From: Rhizobiales bacterium 63-22
Lineage (GTDB): Bacteria; Pseudomonadota; Alphaproteobacteria; Rhizobiales; Rhizobiaceae
Length of the DNA stretch: 54,049 bases
Assembly: GCA_001898995.1 (NCBI GenBank)
Contig: MKVZ01000017.1
Span: 124,157 to 178,205 of the forward strand
Direction: 5' to 3'
The translations under genes were made by a program, and so were the position numbers. The number at the start of each line of letters is the position of its first letter. Within the stretch, counting starts at the first letter, position 1. Below, piece by piece: positions 38,286 to 48,709 of the stretch. Below the pieces are notes generated by a model, which searched no databases, was not told the origin of the DNA, and was given only the letters and a program-made list of their open reading frames with translations.

Positions 38286-38675
38286 CGATGTTCTTTTTAT
38301 GTTCTCATTTTGAAGAGAGAGTCAACCGGCTTTCGTCACCGACGGTTCGTCCGCATTCCTGCCATCAAGGGCGGCTCATTGTCCCTGCATGGCAGCGACC
38401 GCAATTCATTACGATCTTGTCTTTTTCTGGCGCTGATTGTAGTAGGTGCGCCAACATGTGATTTTGCTGCGCAATATTGCGATACGCGCTGTGACACAAC
38501 TTGAGACACAGGGCCGCTAATTTGATGGATATTGTGTAGTAGATTCAATGGTTGGGGTTTGGTGCGGCTGCTCTCCATCCGCACCAGAACGCCACGAGGC
38601 ACAGGAATTTCTCTCCCGCGACATGGCGTTCAGGGCCGGTGACGGCGGGACAACGACAAAAGTGAAGGTTTGAAC
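38286..38675. other. Prophage/host junction region (probable attR) upstream of tig
   Basis: About 390 bp with no convincing gene. CTCTCCATCCGCACCA at 38571-38586 has exactly the form of the last 16 bases of a tRNA gene (T-stem strand CTCTC, acceptor strand CATCCGC, discriminator A, CCA), yet the sequence before it is not a T arm. It is also part of an inverted repeat, TGGTGCGG (38560-38567) with CCGCACCA (38579-38586). This could be the stub of a host tRNA cut by integration, with the attachment core at its edge. Confirmation needs the left end. Confidence 0.4.
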
Positions 38676-40109
38676 ATGCAGGTTACCGAAACGCTCAACG
38701 AAGGGCTGAAGCGCGAGATCAAAGTCGTGGTTCCGGCCGGGGATCTCCAAGCCAAGCTCGAAGAGCGGCTCGAAACCGCGCGCGGCCGTGCCCGCATCAA
38801 CGGCTTCCGGCCCGGCAAGGTGCCGGCCGGCCATCTGCGCAAGATGTACGGCAAGTCCTTCATGGCTGAGATCGTCAACGAGATTCTCAACGATTCGCCG
38901 CGCTCCATCCTCGCCGACCGCAATGAAAAGTCGGCGACGCAGCCGGAAATCGTCATGTCGGAAGACGAGAAGGAAGCCGAGCAGGTTCTCGACGGCAAGG
39001 CCGATTTCGTCTTCTCGCTGAACTATGAAGTTCTGCCGAAGATCGAGGTCAAGGACTTCTCCAAGATCGCCGTGACCCGCGAAGTGGCCGACGTTTCGGA
39101 TGAGGAAGTGGATGAGCAGGTCAAGCGCGTGGCCGCTTCCGCCCGCACCTTCGAGACGAAGAAGGGCAAGGCCGAGGATGGCGACCGTGTCACCATCGAC
39201 TATCTCGGCAAGCTCGACGGCGAGCCCTTCGAGGGTGGCGCGGACAATGACGCGCAGCTCGTGCTCGGTTCCGGCCAGTTCATTCCGGGCTTCGAGGAGC
39301 AGCTTGTCGGCGCCAAGGCCGGCGACGAGAAGGTCATCACGGTCAACTTCCCGGAAGATTACGGCGCGGCGCATCTTGCCGGCAAGCAGGCCACCTTCGA
39401 CATCAAGGTCAAGGAAGTCGCCAAGCCGAACGAACTGGAACTCGATGACGAGACCGCCAAGAAGCTCGGTATCGAGTCGCTGGAGCGTCTGCGTCAGGTC
39501 GTGCGCGACCAGATCGAGGGCCAGTATGGCCAGATCACGCGCCAGAAGGTGAAGCGCCAGATTCTCGATGCGCTCGACGGCGATTACCAGTTCGAGACGC
39601 CGCAGAAGCTGGTCGATGCGGAATTCAACAATATCTGGCAGCAGATCAATTTCGACCTCCAGCAGGCCGGCCGTACCTTCGCCGACGAAGAAACCACAGA
39701 AGAGGAAGCCCGCGAGGAATATCGCAAGCTGGCTGAACGCCGCGTGCGCCTCGGTCTGGTTCTCTCCGAGATCGGTGAGAAGGCCGGCGTCGAGGTTTCC
39801 GAGGAAGAGTTGCAGCGCGCTGTCTGGGATCAGGTCCGCCGTTATCCGGGGCAGGAAAAGGAAATCTACGAATTCCTGCGCAAGACGCCGGAAGCCGTCG
39901 CCAATCTCCGCGCGCCGATCTTCGAGGAAAAGGTCATAGACCATCTGCTCGCCAATATCGACGTGACCGACAAGAAGGTCTCCAAGGAAGAGCTGACGGC
40001 TGAAGACGAAGACGCCGCGTCCGAGGCAAAGCCGGCCAAGAAGGCCGCGCCGAAGAAGAAGCCGGCTGCAAAGAAGAAGGCCGACGAAGGCAAGTCCGAA
40101 GAGGCCTGA
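38676..40109 (+). CDS. tig: Trigger factor, ribosome-associated chaperone
   Basis: 477 residues from [20 protein letters not shown]. The N-terminal ribosome-binding domain has the signature [20 protein letters not shown]. The FKBP-type peptidyl-prolyl isomerase domain is at about residues 155-250 ([40 protein letters not shown]). A long helical arm domain follows. It ends in a Lys/Ala/Pro-rich, Glu-rich tail of about 40 residues that is usual in rhizobial orthologues. It folds nascent chains at the ribosome exit. A rho-independent terminator follows at 40132. Start ATG preferred over a TTG two codons upstream. Confidence 0.97.
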   Translation: MQVTETLNEGLKREIKVVVPAGDLQAKLEERLETARGRARINGFRPGKVPAGHLRKMYGKSFMAEIVNEILNDSPRSILADRNEKSATQPEIVMSEDEKEAEQVLDGKADFVFSLNYEVLPKIEVKDFSKIAVTREVADVSDEEVDEQVKRVAASARTFETKKGKAEDGDRVTIDYLGKLDGEPFEGGADNDAQLVLGSGQFIPGFEEQLVGAKAGDEKVITVNFPEDYGAAHLAGKQATFDIKVKEVAKPNELELDDETAKKLGIESLERLRQVVRDQIEGQYGQITRQKVKRQILDALDGDYQFETPQKLVDAEFNNIWQQINFDLQQAGRTFADEETTEEEAREEYRKLAERRVRLGLVLSEIGEKAGVEVSEEELQRAVWDQVRRYPGQEKEIYEFLRKTPEAVANLRAPIFEEKVIDHLLANIDVTDKKVSKEELTAEDEDAASEAKPAKKAAPKKKPAAKKKADEGKSEEA

Positions 40110-40131
40110 TCCTTCCCCGCACCCTCCGAAC

Positions 40132-40155
40132 AGGCCGCGCTCCGCGCGGCCTTTT
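40132..40155 (+). terminator. Terminator of tig
   Basis: AGGCCGCGC (40132-40140), loop TCC, GCGCGGCCT (40144-40152) and a run TTT: a strong 9-bp hairpin with T-run 23 bp after the tig stop codon. Confidence 0.85.
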
Positions 40156-40238
40156 CATTTGTCGAAAGCCTTGCGTCGGCGCAGGCTTTGTTCTAGCCAG
40201 TAACCCGATACGTTTCAGCCTTACATTGACGAGCTATC

Positions 40239-41741
40239 ATGTCCCTTATCGATACGCGCACGCCCGAACCCAAACGTTTCATCTCCGGCGCGACCGGCGA
40301 CTGGGAAGTCGTGATCGGCATGGAGGTGCATGCTCAGGTTACGTCCGAGTCGAAGCTGTTCTCCGGCGCGTCCACCGCCTTCGGCGCGGAGCCGAACGCC
40401 AATGTGTCGCTGGTCGATGCGGCCATGCCCGGCATGTTGCCGGTCATCAACGAGGAATGCGTCAAGCAGGCGGTGCGCACCGGCCTCGGCCTCAAGGCGC
40501 AGATCAACCTGAAATCGGTCTTCGACCGCAAGAACTATTTCTATCCTGACCTGCCGCAGGGCTACCAGATTTCGCAGTTCAAGCAGCCCATCGTCGGCGA
40601 GGGCAAGATCGTCATCTCGGTCGGCCCCGACAACAAGGGCCAGTTCGAGGATGTCGAGATCGGCATCGAGCGCCTGCATCTGGAGCAGGACGCCGGCAAG
40701 TCGATGCACGACCAGCATCCGACCATGTCCTATGTCGACCTCAACCGCTCCGGCGTGGCGTTGATGGAGATCGTGTCCAAGCCCGACATGCGTTCGTCGG
40801 ACGAGGCGCGCGCCTATCTCACCAAGCTGCGCACCATCGTGCGCTATCTCGGCACCTGCGACGGCAATATGGACGAGGGATCCATGCGCGCCGACGTGAA
40901 CGTGTCGGTGCGCCGTCCGGGCGGCGAATTCGGCACGCGCTGCGAGATCAAGAACGTCAACTCGATCCGCTTCGTCGGTCAGGCCATCGAATATGAGGCC
41001 CGCCGCCAGATCGCCATTCTGGAGGACGGCGGCGCGATCGATCAGGAAACCCGCCTGTTCGACCCGACCAAGGGCGAGACGCGCTCCATGCGCTCCAAGG
41101 AAGAGGCGCACGACTACCGCTATTTCCCCGATCCCGACCTGCTGCCGCTGGAATTCGACCAGGCCTTCGTCGACGCGCTCGCCGCCGACCTGCCGGAACT
41201 GCCGGACGAGAAGAAGCAGCGCCTGATCGAGAAGCAGGGCATTTCGGTCTATGACGCTTCCATCCTCGTAACCGAAAAGGCCATCGCGGACTATTACGAA
41301 GCGGTCGCCAAGGGCCGCGACGGCAAGGCCGCCGCCAACTGGGTCATCAACGATCTCCTCGGCGCGCTCAACAAGGCCGGCAAGGCGATCGAGGAATCGC
41401 CGGTTTCGCCCGAGCAACTGGGCGGGATCATCGACCTGATCAAGGAAGGTGTCATTTCCGGCAAGATCGCCAAGGACCTGTTCGAGATCGTCTGGAACGA
41501 GGGCGGCGACCCGAAGACGCTGGTTGAGGAACGCGGCCTCAAGCAGGTGACGGACACCGGGGCCATCGAAAAGGCCGTGGACGATGTCATCGCCGCCAAC
41601 CCGGACAAGGTCGAGCAGGCCAAGGCCAAGCCGACTCTGGCCGGCTGGTTCGTCGGTCAGGTGATGAAGGCCACCGGCGGCAAGGCCAATCCGCAAGCGG
41701 TCAACGAACTGGTCAAGGCCAAGCTGGGGATCGAGGAATAA
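40239..41741 (+). CDS. gatB: Asp/Glu-tRNA amidotransferase subunit B
   Basis: 500 residues from [20 protein letters not shown]. Family signatures: [94 protein letters not shown] and the C-terminal YqeY-like tail ([20 protein letters not shown]). With GatA and GatC it amidates misacylated Glu-tRNA(Gln) or Asp-tRNA(Asn). gatC/gatA are not in the window. The following acetyltransferase starts in its stop codon (TAATG). Confidence 0.97.
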   Translation: MSLIDTRTPEPKRFISGATGDWEVVIGMEVHAQVTSESKLFSGASTAFGAEPNANVSLVDAAMPGMLPVINEECVKQAVRTGLGLKAQINLKSVFDRKNYFYPDLPQGYQISQFKQPIVGEGKIVISVGPDNKGQFEDVEIGIERLHLEQDAGKSMHDQHPTMSYVDLNRSGVALMEIVSKPDMRSSDEARAYLTKLRTIVRYLGTCDGNMDEGSMRADVNVSVRRPGGEFGTRCEIKNVNSIRFVGQAIEYEARRQIAILEDGGAIDQETRLFDPTKGETRSMRSKEEAHDYRYFPDPDLLPLEFDQAFVDALAADLPELPDEKKQRLIEKQGISVYDASILVTEKAIADYYEAVAKGRDGKAAANWVINDLLGALNKAGKAIEESPVSPEQLGGIIDLIKEGVISGKIAKDLFEIVWNEGGDPKTLVEERGLKQVTDTGAIEKAVDDVIAANPDKVEQAKAKPTLAGWFVGQVMKATGGKANPQAVNELVKAKLGIEE

Positions 41742-42244
41742 TGTGGGTTCGCAGTGCCACCGAGGCCGATCTTCAAGCGGTGCATGAACTGCTGGTCGAG
41801 ACCTGGCATGCGACCTTCGACGATATTCTGGGCCGGGAAACGGTCGATGCCGTTACCGGGCGCTGGCATTCGATTGCCGCGCTGAAGGCCAATCTCAAGC
41901 GACCCTATTCGGAATTCGTCGTCGCCGACAATGGAGAGGGCGGCATAGACGGCATGGCCTTCGCGAGCCAGAGCGAGGACGGCGCGGCCTCTTTGCACCA
42001 GCTCTATGTGCGGCCCGAAACGCAGGTGCAGGGCATAGGCACGATGTTGCTCGCCGAGGTCGAGATGGCGTTCCCCGATGTCAGAAAGCTCAAGCTCGAA
42101 GTGATCGAGCGTAACGAAAGGGCCGTGCGCTTCTACGAGCGCAAGGGTTTCGCGCGTGTCGACCGCAAGGAGGATTGGGGCGATCCACAATGCCGCGAGC
42201 CGGTGCTGATGATGGAAAAATCGCTTGAAAGCTGGAGCATGTGA
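41741..42244 (+). CDS. GNAT-family N-acetyltransferase
   Basis: 167 residues from [20 protein letters not shown]. The GNAT acetyl-CoA site is LHQLYVRPETQVQGIGTMLL (normally a Q/RxxGxG/A loop), and the last strand is KLEVIERNERAVRFYERKGF. Substrate unknown; the protein resembles small-molecule or protein acetyltransferases of the RimI type. It is translationally coupled to gatB by a 1-bp overlap. Confidence 0.9.
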   Translation: MWVRSATEADLQAVHELLVETWHATFDDILGRETVDAVTGRWHSIAALKANLKRPYSEFVVADNGEGGIDGMAFASQSEDGAASLHQLYVRPETQVQGIGTMLLAEVEMAFPDVRKLKLEVIERNERAVRFYERKGFARVDRKEDWGDPQCREPVLMMEKSLESWSM

Positions 42245-42370
42245 GGGTGTCATACTCTCGTGACAGCGGCAACTTGACCCTTGCCTTGACCCGGCGATGA
42301 GGCCATAAGCATTAAGGAATGCGGGCGCTTCGGTTGTTGCTTGCAAGATATGGATTCGTAAGAGGCCAAG

Positions 42371-42778
42371 ATGAAATTTCTGACTCAGGTCTTCACCTGG
42401 TGGAACGGCCAGACCATCGGTACGCGCTTTCACACATGGCGCAAGGGCGAGCGCGTCGGCGAGGACGAGTTCGGCAATGTCTATTATCAGGGCGGCAAGG
42501 ATTCCGAAGGCCGCACCCGCCGCTGGGTGATCTATAACGGCTATTGCGAGGCCACGGCCATTCCGCCGGGCTGGCACGGCTGGATTCATCACCGGGTCGA
42601 TACGCCGCCATCGAAGGAAAACTATACGCCGCGCGAATGGCAGAAGCAGTATGTGCAGAACCTGACCGGCTCGCCGCTCGCCTATCGTCCGAAGGGCGCC
42701 ATCGCCCTGCCGGGCCAGCAGCCGGGCGAGCGCCCGCGCGTGACCGGCGAATACGACGCGTGGACGCCCGGCAACTGA
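42371..42778 (+). CDS. NADH:ubiquinone oxidoreductase 17.2 kDa subunit (NDUFA12 type)
   Basis: 135 residues from MKFLTQVFTWWNGQTIGTRF. Family marks: FTWWNGQTIGTRFHTWRKGE, VGEDEFGNVYYQGGKDSEGR, RRWVIYNGYCEATAIPPGWH, GWIHHRVDTPPSKENYTPRE. This supernumerary subunit of respiratory complex I is shared by alphaproteobacteria and mitochondria and sits at the peripheral arm. It supports assembly or stability of complex I. It has its own upstream gap of 126 bp with weak TTGACC boxes, so it may be transcribed alone. Confidence 0.95.
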   Translation: MKFLTQVFTWWNGQTIGTRFHTWRKGERVGEDEFGNVYYQGGKDSEGRTRRWVIYNGYCEATAIPPGWHGWIHHRVDTPPSKENYTPREWQKQYVQNLTGSPLAYRPKGAIALPGQQPGERPRVTGEYDAWTPGN

Positions 42779-42898
42779 CGGATTTCGATACGGTCCGGCA
42801 TATGAGGGTATGCCGGATTTTTATTTCGTGCTGTGGTTGCAATCGGCAGGCACCGAATCGTCACATTTCATGTCTAACCATGATCTGACTCACCCTTG

Positions 42899-43372
42899 AT
42901 GCGGATTTCCGTTTTGACGAAGCATTTCCCCGGCACCGCCGGCCATCGCAAAGACCGGATCGGTAAGGCAACGCGGATTGCCCTGATCGTGCTTCTCGCC
43001 AGCGCGGGCAGCCTTCAGGCGGCGCGAGCCGAGCGTATTTCCAATCCGGTGGCGGAATTTTCGGGGCTGGACAAGATCACCGGCCGCATCACCACGTTCG
43101 ACGTCTATATCAACGAGACGGTGCAGTTCGGTGCGTTGCAGGTGACGCCGAAGGTCTGCTATTCGCGCACGCAGGACGAGGCCCCGCGTACCGACGCTTT
43201 CGTCGAGGTGGACGAGATTACGCTGGACCGCAAGATTCGCCGTATCTTCACCGGCTGGATGTTTGCCGACAGCCCCGGCCTCAACGCGGTCGAGCATCCG
43301 ATCTATGACGTCTGGCTGAAGGACTGCAAGCAGAAATCCGACGTGCCGCCGCCCGACCAGCGCAACAAGTAG
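42899..43372 (+). CDS. DUF2155 periplasmic protein
   Basis: 157 residues from MRISVLTKHFPGTAGHRKDR, ATG at 42899 with a TTG directly before it. A basic segment and hydrophobic core (ATRIALIVLLASAGSLQAAR) form a Sec signal with a cleavage site near ARA-E. The mature part has FSGLDKITGRITTFDVYINE, TVQFGALQVTPKVCYSRTQD and GLNAVEHPIYDVWLKDCKQK, the DUF2155 family found in alphaproteobacteria, often beside aat and accBC. The two Cys may form a disulfide. Function unknown. Confidence 0.92.
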   Translation: MRISVLTKHFPGTAGHRKDRIGKATRIALIVLLASAGSLQAARAERISNPVAEFSGLDKITGRITTFDVYINETVQFGALQVTPKVCYSRTQDEAPRTDAFVEVDEITLDRKIRRIFTGWMFADSPGLNAVEHPIYDVWLKDCKQKSDVPPPDQRNK

Positions 43373-43381
43373 CCGGTCGCG

Positions 43382-44005
43382 TCAGAAGCTTGCCGATCCG
43401 GCAAGCGCCTCTTCCAGCAGCTTTTCATATTTCTTGCGGGGAAACTCGATCGCGCCGAACCGTTCCAGATGCGCGGTGGTGAACTGGGTGTCAAGCAGGA
43501 TGAACCCCTTTTCGACCAGATGGCGCACGAGATGGACGAGGCAGACCTTGGAGGCGTCGCGCCGGCGTGAGAACATGCTCTCGCCGAAAAAGGCGCGGCC
43601 CAGCGTCACGCCGTAAAGTCCACCGACGAGCGCATCGTCCTGCCACGCCTCGACCGTGTGGCAATAGCCCATCGAAAACAGTTTTCCATAGGCTTCGCGG
43701 ATCGGTCCGTTGATCCATGTGCGGGCACGGCTGCCGCTGCCTTCGGCGCATCCCGCGATCACGCCGCTGAAATCCGTATCGAAGCGGATATCGAAAGCGC
43801 CGTGACGCATGGTCTTTTGCAGGCTGCGCGGGACATGGAAAGCATCGAGCGGGATGATGCCGCGCATTTCGGGCCGGATCCAGAACACTTCCGGGTCGTC
43901 GGCTTCCTCGGCCATCGGAAATATTCCGGTGGCATAGGCGCGCAGGAGCAATTCCGGTTCGATCGTGTAGTCGTCCGGTTTCGCTCCTGCGGCCACTTTC
44001 TTCAA
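43382..44005 (-). CDS. aat: Leucyl/phenylalanyl-tRNA-protein transferase
   Basis: 207 residues. Family core: [100 protein letters not shown] and [20 protein letters not shown]. The start is a TTG at 44005 overlapping the accC stop (TTGA); a GTG three codons later is possible, and no ATG is available. It transfers Leu or Phe to proteins with N-terminal Lys or Arg, marking them for ClpAP through the N-end rule. Last gene of the accB-accC-aat run. Confidence 0.95.
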   Translation of the reverse strand: MKKVAAGAKPDDYTIEPELLLRAYATGIFPMAEEADDPEVFWIRPEMRGIIPLDAFHVPRSLQKTMRHGAFDIRFDTDFSGVIAGCAEGSGSRARTWINGPIREAYGKLFSMGYCHTVEAWQDDALVGGLYGVTLGRAFFGESMFSRRRDASKVCLVHLVRHLVEKGFILLDTQFTTAHLERFGAIEFPRKKYEKLLEEALAGSASF

Positions 44006-45354
44006 GCGCTCTCGCTCTTGCCGGCCAGATATTTCTCCAGCCAGTGAATGTCGTAATCGCCGTTGGCGATATCCTGATTGGAGATCAGGTCCTGAAACAG
44101 GGGCAGGGTGGTCTTGATGCCGTCCACCACGAATTCGTCCAGCGCGCGGCGCAGGCGCATCATGCATTCGACCCGGTTGCGGCCGTGCACGATCAGCTTG
44201 CCGATCAGACTGTCGTAATAGGGCGGGATGCGATAGCCCGAATAGACGCCCGAATCCACACGGATGCCGAGGCCGCCCGGCGTGTGGTAATGGGTGATGA
44301 GACCGGGCGAGGGCGCGAAAGTACGCGGGTCTTCGGCGTTGATGCGGCATTCGATGGCATGGCCGGAGAAACGCACGTCCTTCTGCTGCACCGAAAGGCC
44401 GAGGCCGGCGGCGACGCGAATCTGCTCATGCACGAGATCGATGCCGGTGATGGCTTCGGTGATCGGATGCTCCACCTGAAGGCGGGTGTTCATCTCGATG
44501 AAATAGAACTCGCCGTCCTCATAGAGAAATTCGATCGTGCCCGCGCCGCGATAGCCGAGTTCGGCCACAGCGTTGGCGCAGACCATGCCGATCTTGTTGC
44601 GTGCCTCGGCGTTGAGCGCCGGGGAATTGGCTTCTTCCCAGACCTTCTGGTGGCGGCGCTGCAGCGAGCAGTCGCGTTCGCCCAGATGGATGGCGTTGCC
44701 CGCGCCGTCGCCCATCACCTGCACCTCGATATGGCGCGGCTTTTCGAGATATTTCTCGATATAGACGGCGTCGTCGCCGAAGGCCGCGCCCGCTTCCGTG
44801 CGCGCGGTGGCCAGCGCCACCGACAGGTCTTCTTCCGAGCGCGCCACCTTCATGCCGCGTCCGCCGCCGCCGGCCGACGCTTTGATGATGACCGGATAGC
44901 CGATCTCCTTGGCGATGCGCGCGGCTTCGACATCGTCGGTCACGCCGCCGTCCGAACCCGGCACCACGGGAATGCCGAGGCGCTTGGCGGTGCGCTTGGC
45001 CTCGATCTTGTCACCCATGATGCGGATATGCGAGGCGGTGGGGCCGATGAAGGTGATGTTGTGCGCTTCGAGGATTTCCGCGAATTTCGCGTTCTCGGAC
45101 AGGAAGCCATAACCCGGATGGATGGCGTCCGCGCCGGTGATCTCGCAGGCGGCGACGATCTGGTGGATGTTCAGATAGCTTTCGCGCGAGGGCGGCGGCC
45201 CGATGCACACGCTTTCGTCGGCAAGGCGGACATGCATCGCATCGGCGTCCGCCGTGGAATGGACGGCGACCGTCTTGATGCCCAGTTCCTTGCAGGCCCT
45301 GAGCACGCGGAGGGCGATTTCGCCGCGATTGGCTATGAGAATCTTTTGAAACAT
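44002..45354 (-). CDS. accC: Acetyl-CoA carboxylase, biotin carboxylase subunit
   Basis: 450 residues from [20 protein letters not shown]; an in-frame start seven codons upstream is not conserved. It has the biotin carboxylase N domain ([20 protein letters not shown]), the ATP-grasp glycine loop [20 protein letters not shown], the catalytic region [40 protein letters not shown], and [20 protein letters not shown]. It carboxylates biotin on AccB, the first half-reaction of fatty acid synthesis. It lies 49 bp after accB and overlaps aat by 4 bp. Confidence 0.98.
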   Translation of the reverse strand: MFQKILIANRGEIALRVLRACKELGIKTVAVHSTADADAMHVRLADESVCIGPPPSRESYLNIHQIVAACEITGADAIHPGYGFLSENAKFAEILEAHNITFIGPTASHIRIMGDKIEAKRTAKRLGIPVVPGSDGGVTDDVEAARIAKEIGYPVIIKASAGGGGRGMKVARSEEDLSVALATARTEAGAAFGDDAVYIEKYLEKPRHIEVQVMGDGAGNAIHLGERDCSLQRRHQKVWEEANSPALNAEARNKIGMVCANAVAELGYRGAGTIEFLYEDGEFYFIEMNTRLQVEHPITEAITGIDLVHEQIRVAAGLGLSVQQKDVRFSGHAIECRINAEDPRTFAPSPGLITHYHTPGGLGIRVDSGVYSGYRIPPYYDSLIGKLIVHGRNRVECMMRLRRALDEFVVDGIKTTLPLFQDLISNQDIANGDYDIHWLEKYLAGKSESA

Positions 45355-45403
45355 TGCGCTTGCTGCCCGCTCCATGAGGAAACCGAAAGTCGCTCGAAAC
45401 CGC

Positions 45404-45871
45404 TTATTCGATGACGACGAGCGGCTCGCCGAACTCGACCGGCTGAGCGTCTTCGATCAGGATGGCCTTGACCGTTCCCGCGCGCGGGGAGGATATCTGG
45501 TTCATGGTCTTCATGGCCTCGATGATAAGCAGCGTCTGGCCTTCCTTGACCTGCGTGCCGACCTCGATGAAGGCGCGCGCGCCGGGGGCGGGGGCGAGGT
45601 AGGCGGTGCCGACCATGGGCGAAGGTACGGCGTTCTTGGAGAGATCGGCCTTGCTCGGCTCGGCGGCGGGCGCTGCGGCTGCGGGAGCCGCGGGGGCGGC
45701 GGCCGGGGCAGGGGCGTAGACCGCCGGGGCGGCCTGCACCGTCACGTTGCGCGAGACGCGGATGCGCAGATCGCCATGTTCGATCTCGATGTCGGTCAGG
45801 TCTGTTTCATTGAGAATGACCGCCAGATCGCGGATCGTTTCCTTGTCGATGACGGAGTTCTTGGTGGACAT
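45404..45871 (-). CDS. accB: Acetyl-CoA carboxylase biotin carboxyl carrier protein
   Basis: 155 residues from [20 protein letters not shown] with AAAGGGG before the ATG at 45871. The N-terminal helix-turn-strand domain ([20 protein letters not shown]) is followed by an Ala/Pro hinge (residues about 50-75) and the biotinyl domain with the biotin-accepting Lys in [20 protein letters not shown]. AccB swings the carboxybiotin between AccC and the carboxyltransferase. It follows aroQ by 19 bp and is co-transcribed with accC. Confidence 0.97.
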   Translation of the reverse strand: MSTKNSVIDKETIRDLAVILNETDLTDIEIEHGDLRIRVSRNVTVQAAPAVYAPAPAAAPAAPAAAAPAAEPSKADLSKNAVPSPMVGTAYLAPAPGARAFIEVGTQVKEGQTLLIIEAMKTMNQISSPRAGTVKAILIEDAQPVEFGEPLVVIE

Positions 45872-45890
45872 GTCTGGCCCCTTTAATGCT

Positions 45891-46346
45891 TTATCCGTTG
45901 TTTTTCTGTTCTTCGGCAATGGATGCGAGCGCGCGCAGGCCGAGCAGATATCCTTCCGCACCGAAGCCGCAGATGACGCCTCTCGCGACTGCGGATACAT
46001 GGGAATGATGCCGGAAAGGCTCGCGCGCATGAATATTGGAAAGATGCACCTCGACCGCGGCGACCCGAGCCGAGCGGATGGCATCGTGGATCGCGATGGA
46101 AGTATGGCTGTAGGCGGCGGGATTGATGAGGACAAGGGCGTTTTTTTCGCCCGCTTCCTGAATCCACGTCACCAGATCGCCTTCGTGATTGGACTGGCGG
46201 AAATCGATATCGAGGCCGAGCGCCGCGGCTTCATGCCGGCAACGCGCCTCGATCTCGCCGAGCGTCGAGGCACCGTATATTCCCGGCTCCCGCTTCCCCA
46301 ACAAGTTGAGGTTGGGACCGTTCAGAATAAAAACAGTTTTCGCCAT
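45891..46346 (-). CDS. aroQ: Type II 3-dehydroquinate dehydratase
   Basis: 151 residues from [20 protein letters not shown]. The type II family is clear: [20 protein letters not shown] with the catalytic Tyr in the flexible loop, [40 protein letters not shown] with Asn and His, and [20 protein letters not shown]. It dehydrates 3-dehydroquinate to 3-dehydroshikimate in aromatic amino acid synthesis. A start 22 codons upstream is open but not conserved. It stands between dsbA-like and accB on the same strand. Confidence 0.97.
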   Translation of the reverse strand: MAKTVFILNGPNLNLLGKREPGIYGASTLGEIEARCRHEAAALGLDIDFRQSNHEGDLVTWIQEAGEKNALVLINPAAYSHTSIAIHDAIRSARVAAVEVHLSNIHAREPFRHHSHVSAVARGVICGFGAEGYLLGLRALASIAEEQKNNG

Positions 46347-46533
46347 CTTGTCCGCGCCAACTCCTCTGCTGCCGGCAAGGCATGTCACAATCGCGACATC
46401 TCCGAATTCCATATAGATGGCTCGGATGCAAGCCGAAACCCTCTATTTCATCGAAGATGTTTCGCCGCTGCGGTTTTCCAGTCCTTCTTTGCGTAAATTC
46501 CGGACTCTGAAAAATCGCGGGCAGGAAGGCAGT

Positions 46534-47334
46534 TCAACTCTTCGCGTTGGCGCGCACGGCGGCGATTTTCTCGACCAGTCCGTCGAGGCCGATCGCGCCC
46601 GGCACCAGTTCGTCGCCGATGATATAGGAGGGCGTGCCCGTTATGTTGAGCTGGGTGGCAAGCTGGTAGGTCTTCTGGAAAGCGCCGGTGATCGCCGGGT
46701 CCTTCATCTTCTGACGCAGTTGCGCTTCGTCGGCGCCGAGCTTCACCGCGTCGGCGATCGCCGTTTCCTGCGTGGCGCGTTCCTGGCCGCCGAGCAGCAT
46801 CTGGTGAAATTCGGCATATTTTTCCGGCATGAGCGCCTTGAACGCCTGCGCCACGATATGCGCCCGCACGGAATCGGGACCGAGAATCGGGAATTCCTTC
46901 ATCACGAAACGGACATTCGGATCGTTTTTCAGGATGGCCAGCATGTCGGGCAGGGCGCGCTTGCAGTAGCCGCAATTATAGTCGAAGAACTCATACACCG
47001 TCACGTCGCCCTTGGGATTGCCGAAGACGGCGTCATGGGCGGGATCGTAAAGTTTGCCGCGGTTGGCGGCGAGCGTCTGCTTCACCTGTTCCTGCTGGGC
47101 TTCCGCCTGCTTGGTCTCCAGCGCATTCTGCACGTCGACCAGCAATTCCGGGTTCTGGATCAGATAGTTGCGCACGACATTCTCGACCGCCTGCTGGTTC
47201 AGCGGCTGGGCGGCGGCGGTTGCAGCCGGCGCTGCCGGGGCGGGATGGTGCGCCGTGCCCGCGACATAGCCGAGCGCCAGAGCGGCGATTCCGACGATGC
47301 CGCTGGCGAGAGTGATGGAGGCCGCTTTACCCAT
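46534..47334 (-). CDS. DsbA/Com1-family periplasmic thiol oxidoreductase
   Basis: 266 residues from MGKAASITLASGIVGIAALA, where the hydrophobic segment is a signal or anchor; an upstream ATG (47367) would give a longer cytoplasmic tip. An Ala/Pro linker and a helix (QAVENVVRNYLIQNPELLVD) precede the thioredoxin fold. The active site is CGYC in VYEFFDYNCGYCKRALPDML, and TGTPSYIIGDELVPGAIGLD holds the cis-Pro loop. It forms or reshuffles disulfides in exported proteins. There are 187 bp to aroQ, so aroQ may have its own promoter. Confidence 0.92.
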   Translation of the reverse strand: MGKAASITLASGIVGIAALALGYVAGTAHHPAPAAPAATAAAQPLNQQAVENVVRNYLIQNPELLVDVQNALETKQAEAQQEQVKQTLAANRGKLYDPAHDAVFGNPKGDVTVYEFFDYNCGYCKRALPDMLAILKNDPNVRFVMKEFPILGPDSVRAHIVAQAFKALMPEKYAEFHQMLLGGQERATQETAIADAVKLGADEAQLRQKMKDPAITGAFQKTYQLATQLNITGTPSYIIGDELVPGAIGLDGLVEKIAAVRANAKS

Positions 47335-47497
47335 GCTCAAATTCCAATCCGTTTCAAAAGATTCCAGCATTCGGTATAACGCCGGCAGCGAGGACAATGA
47401 AGCCGTTTTCGGGAAATCTTCTGTTGCTTTAGCAATCCGGCGATTATACGGCGGGGCAGCCGCCCCCAAACCACCCCCATATCGTAGCTTTCGGGAG

Positions 47498-48667
47498 ATG
47501 AAGTTGATCGCTCTTTCAAACCGCAGCGCGGTAGAACCCTTTCACGCCATGGATGTGCTGGCGGAAGCCAATCGCCGCCGTGCCGCGGGCCGGCCCATCA
47601 TTTCCATGGCCGTCGGCCAGCCGGCCGATCCGGCGCCGGAAGCCGTGCGGCGGGCCGCCGAACGCGCGCTCCGCGACGGGCGCATCGGCTATACAGACGC
47701 GCTCGGGCTGCTGGAACTGCGCGAGGCCATCGCCGCCCATTATGCGGATCATTACGGCATCCGCGTTCCGGCCGGGCGCATCGCCGTCACCACCGGTTCC
47801 TCGGCGGCGTTCAACCTCGCTTTCGTGATCTATTTCGATCCCGGCGACCGTGTGGCCATCACGCGCCCCGGCTATCCGGCCTATCGCAACATATTGACGG
47901 CGCTTGGCCTCGAAGTCGTGGAAATTCCTACCGGAAACGGTGGCTCGGCATCGCTCACCGCCGAAGCGCTCGCGGCGGCGCACAGGGAAAAGCCGCTGAA
48001 AGGCGTTCTTTTCGCCAGTCCTGCCAATCCCACCGGCGCGGTGATCGGCAAGCCGGAACTGAGGAAAATCGTCGAAACCGCGCGCGATCTCGGAATCCGG
48101 GTGATCTCGGACGAAATCTATCACCGCCTGTCCTATGAAACGCAGGATTTGACCGCGCTGGAGATCGCCGACGATGTGACGGTCATCAACTCCTTCTCCA
48201 AATATTACTGCATGACCGGCTGGCGCATCGGCTGGATGGTGCTGCCGGAAAGCGACGTGCGGGCGGTGGAACGGCTGAGCCAGAGCCTCTATATTTCCGC
48301 GCCCGAACTCTCGCAGCGGGCCGCTATCGAAGCTTTTCATGCCACCGCCGAACTGGAGCGCATCAAGGACCGCTACCGTGAGAACCGCGCCATCCTGCTC
48401 GGCCATCTGCCGCGCATGGGGCTGGCGCTGGCGGCGCCGATGGACGGGGCTTTTTATGCCTATTGCGACGTTTCCCGCTTCACCAATGACAGTATGGAAT
48501 TCGCGCGCCGGATGATCGCGGAGATCGACATCGCCGCCACGCCGGGCCGCGATTTCGACCCGCTGGACGGGCACCGCACCATGCGATTTTCCTATGCAGG
48601 CAAGGTGGAGGAAATGCGCGAGGCGGTACGGCGTCTGGAAAACTGGCTGCCACATCAGAAAGCATAA
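47498..48667 (+). CDS. Class I/II PLP-dependent aminotransferase
   Basis: 389 residues from MKLIALSNRSAVEPFHAMDV, GGAG just before the ATG. Fold type I features: SMAVGQPADPAPEAVRRAAE, GIGYTDALG-like IGYTDALGLLELREAIAAHY, ASPANPTGAVIGKPELRKIV with the conserved Asn-Pro-Thr-Gly, ISDEIYHRLSYE, and the PLP lysine in NSFSKYYCMTGWRIGWMVLP. An Arg near the C-terminus (HRTMRFSYAG) binds the substrate carboxylate. The amino acid substrate cannot be told from sequence. A bidirectional terminator follows, separating it from rne. Confidence 0.93.
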   Translation: MKLIALSNRSAVEPFHAMDVLAEANRRRAAGRPIISMAVGQPADPAPEAVRRAAERALRDGRIGYTDALGLLELREAIAAHYADHYGIRVPAGRIAVTTGSSAAFNLAFVIYFDPGDRVAITRPGYPAYRNILTALGLEVVEIPTGNGGSASLTAEALAAAHREKPLKGVLFASPANPTGAVIGKPELRKIVETARDLGIRVISDEIYHRLSYETQDLTALEIADDVTVINSFSKYYCMTGWRIGWMVLPESDVRAVERLSQSLYISAPELSQRAAIEAFHATAELERIKDRYRENRAILLGHLPRMGLALAAPMDGAFYAYCDVSRFTNDSMEFARRMIAEIDIAATPGRDFDPLDGHRTMRFSYAGKVEEMREAVRRLENWLPHQKA

Positions 48668-48672
48668 TCAAG

Positions 48673-48700
48673 AAAAAACCGGCGTTTCCGCCGGTTTTTT
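48673..48700. terminator. Bidirectional terminator between aminotransferase and rne
   Basis: AAAAAACCGGCG (48673-48684), loop TTTC, CGCCGGTTTTTT (48689-48700). The A-run and T-run flank a GC stem, so it can end both convergent transcripts. Confidence 0.92.
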
Positions 48701-48709
48701 CATTCTTTA

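Noticed and set aside
38517..41696. Long minus-strand frames opposite tig and gatB (475 and 491 codons)
   Set aside because: Both mirror conserved sense genes and have no recognisable domains.
44044..45414. A 456-codon plus-strand frame opposite accC
   Set aside because: Antisense shadow of biotin carboxylase; composition is His/Asp/Gly-rich, typical of a reversed GC-rich gene.
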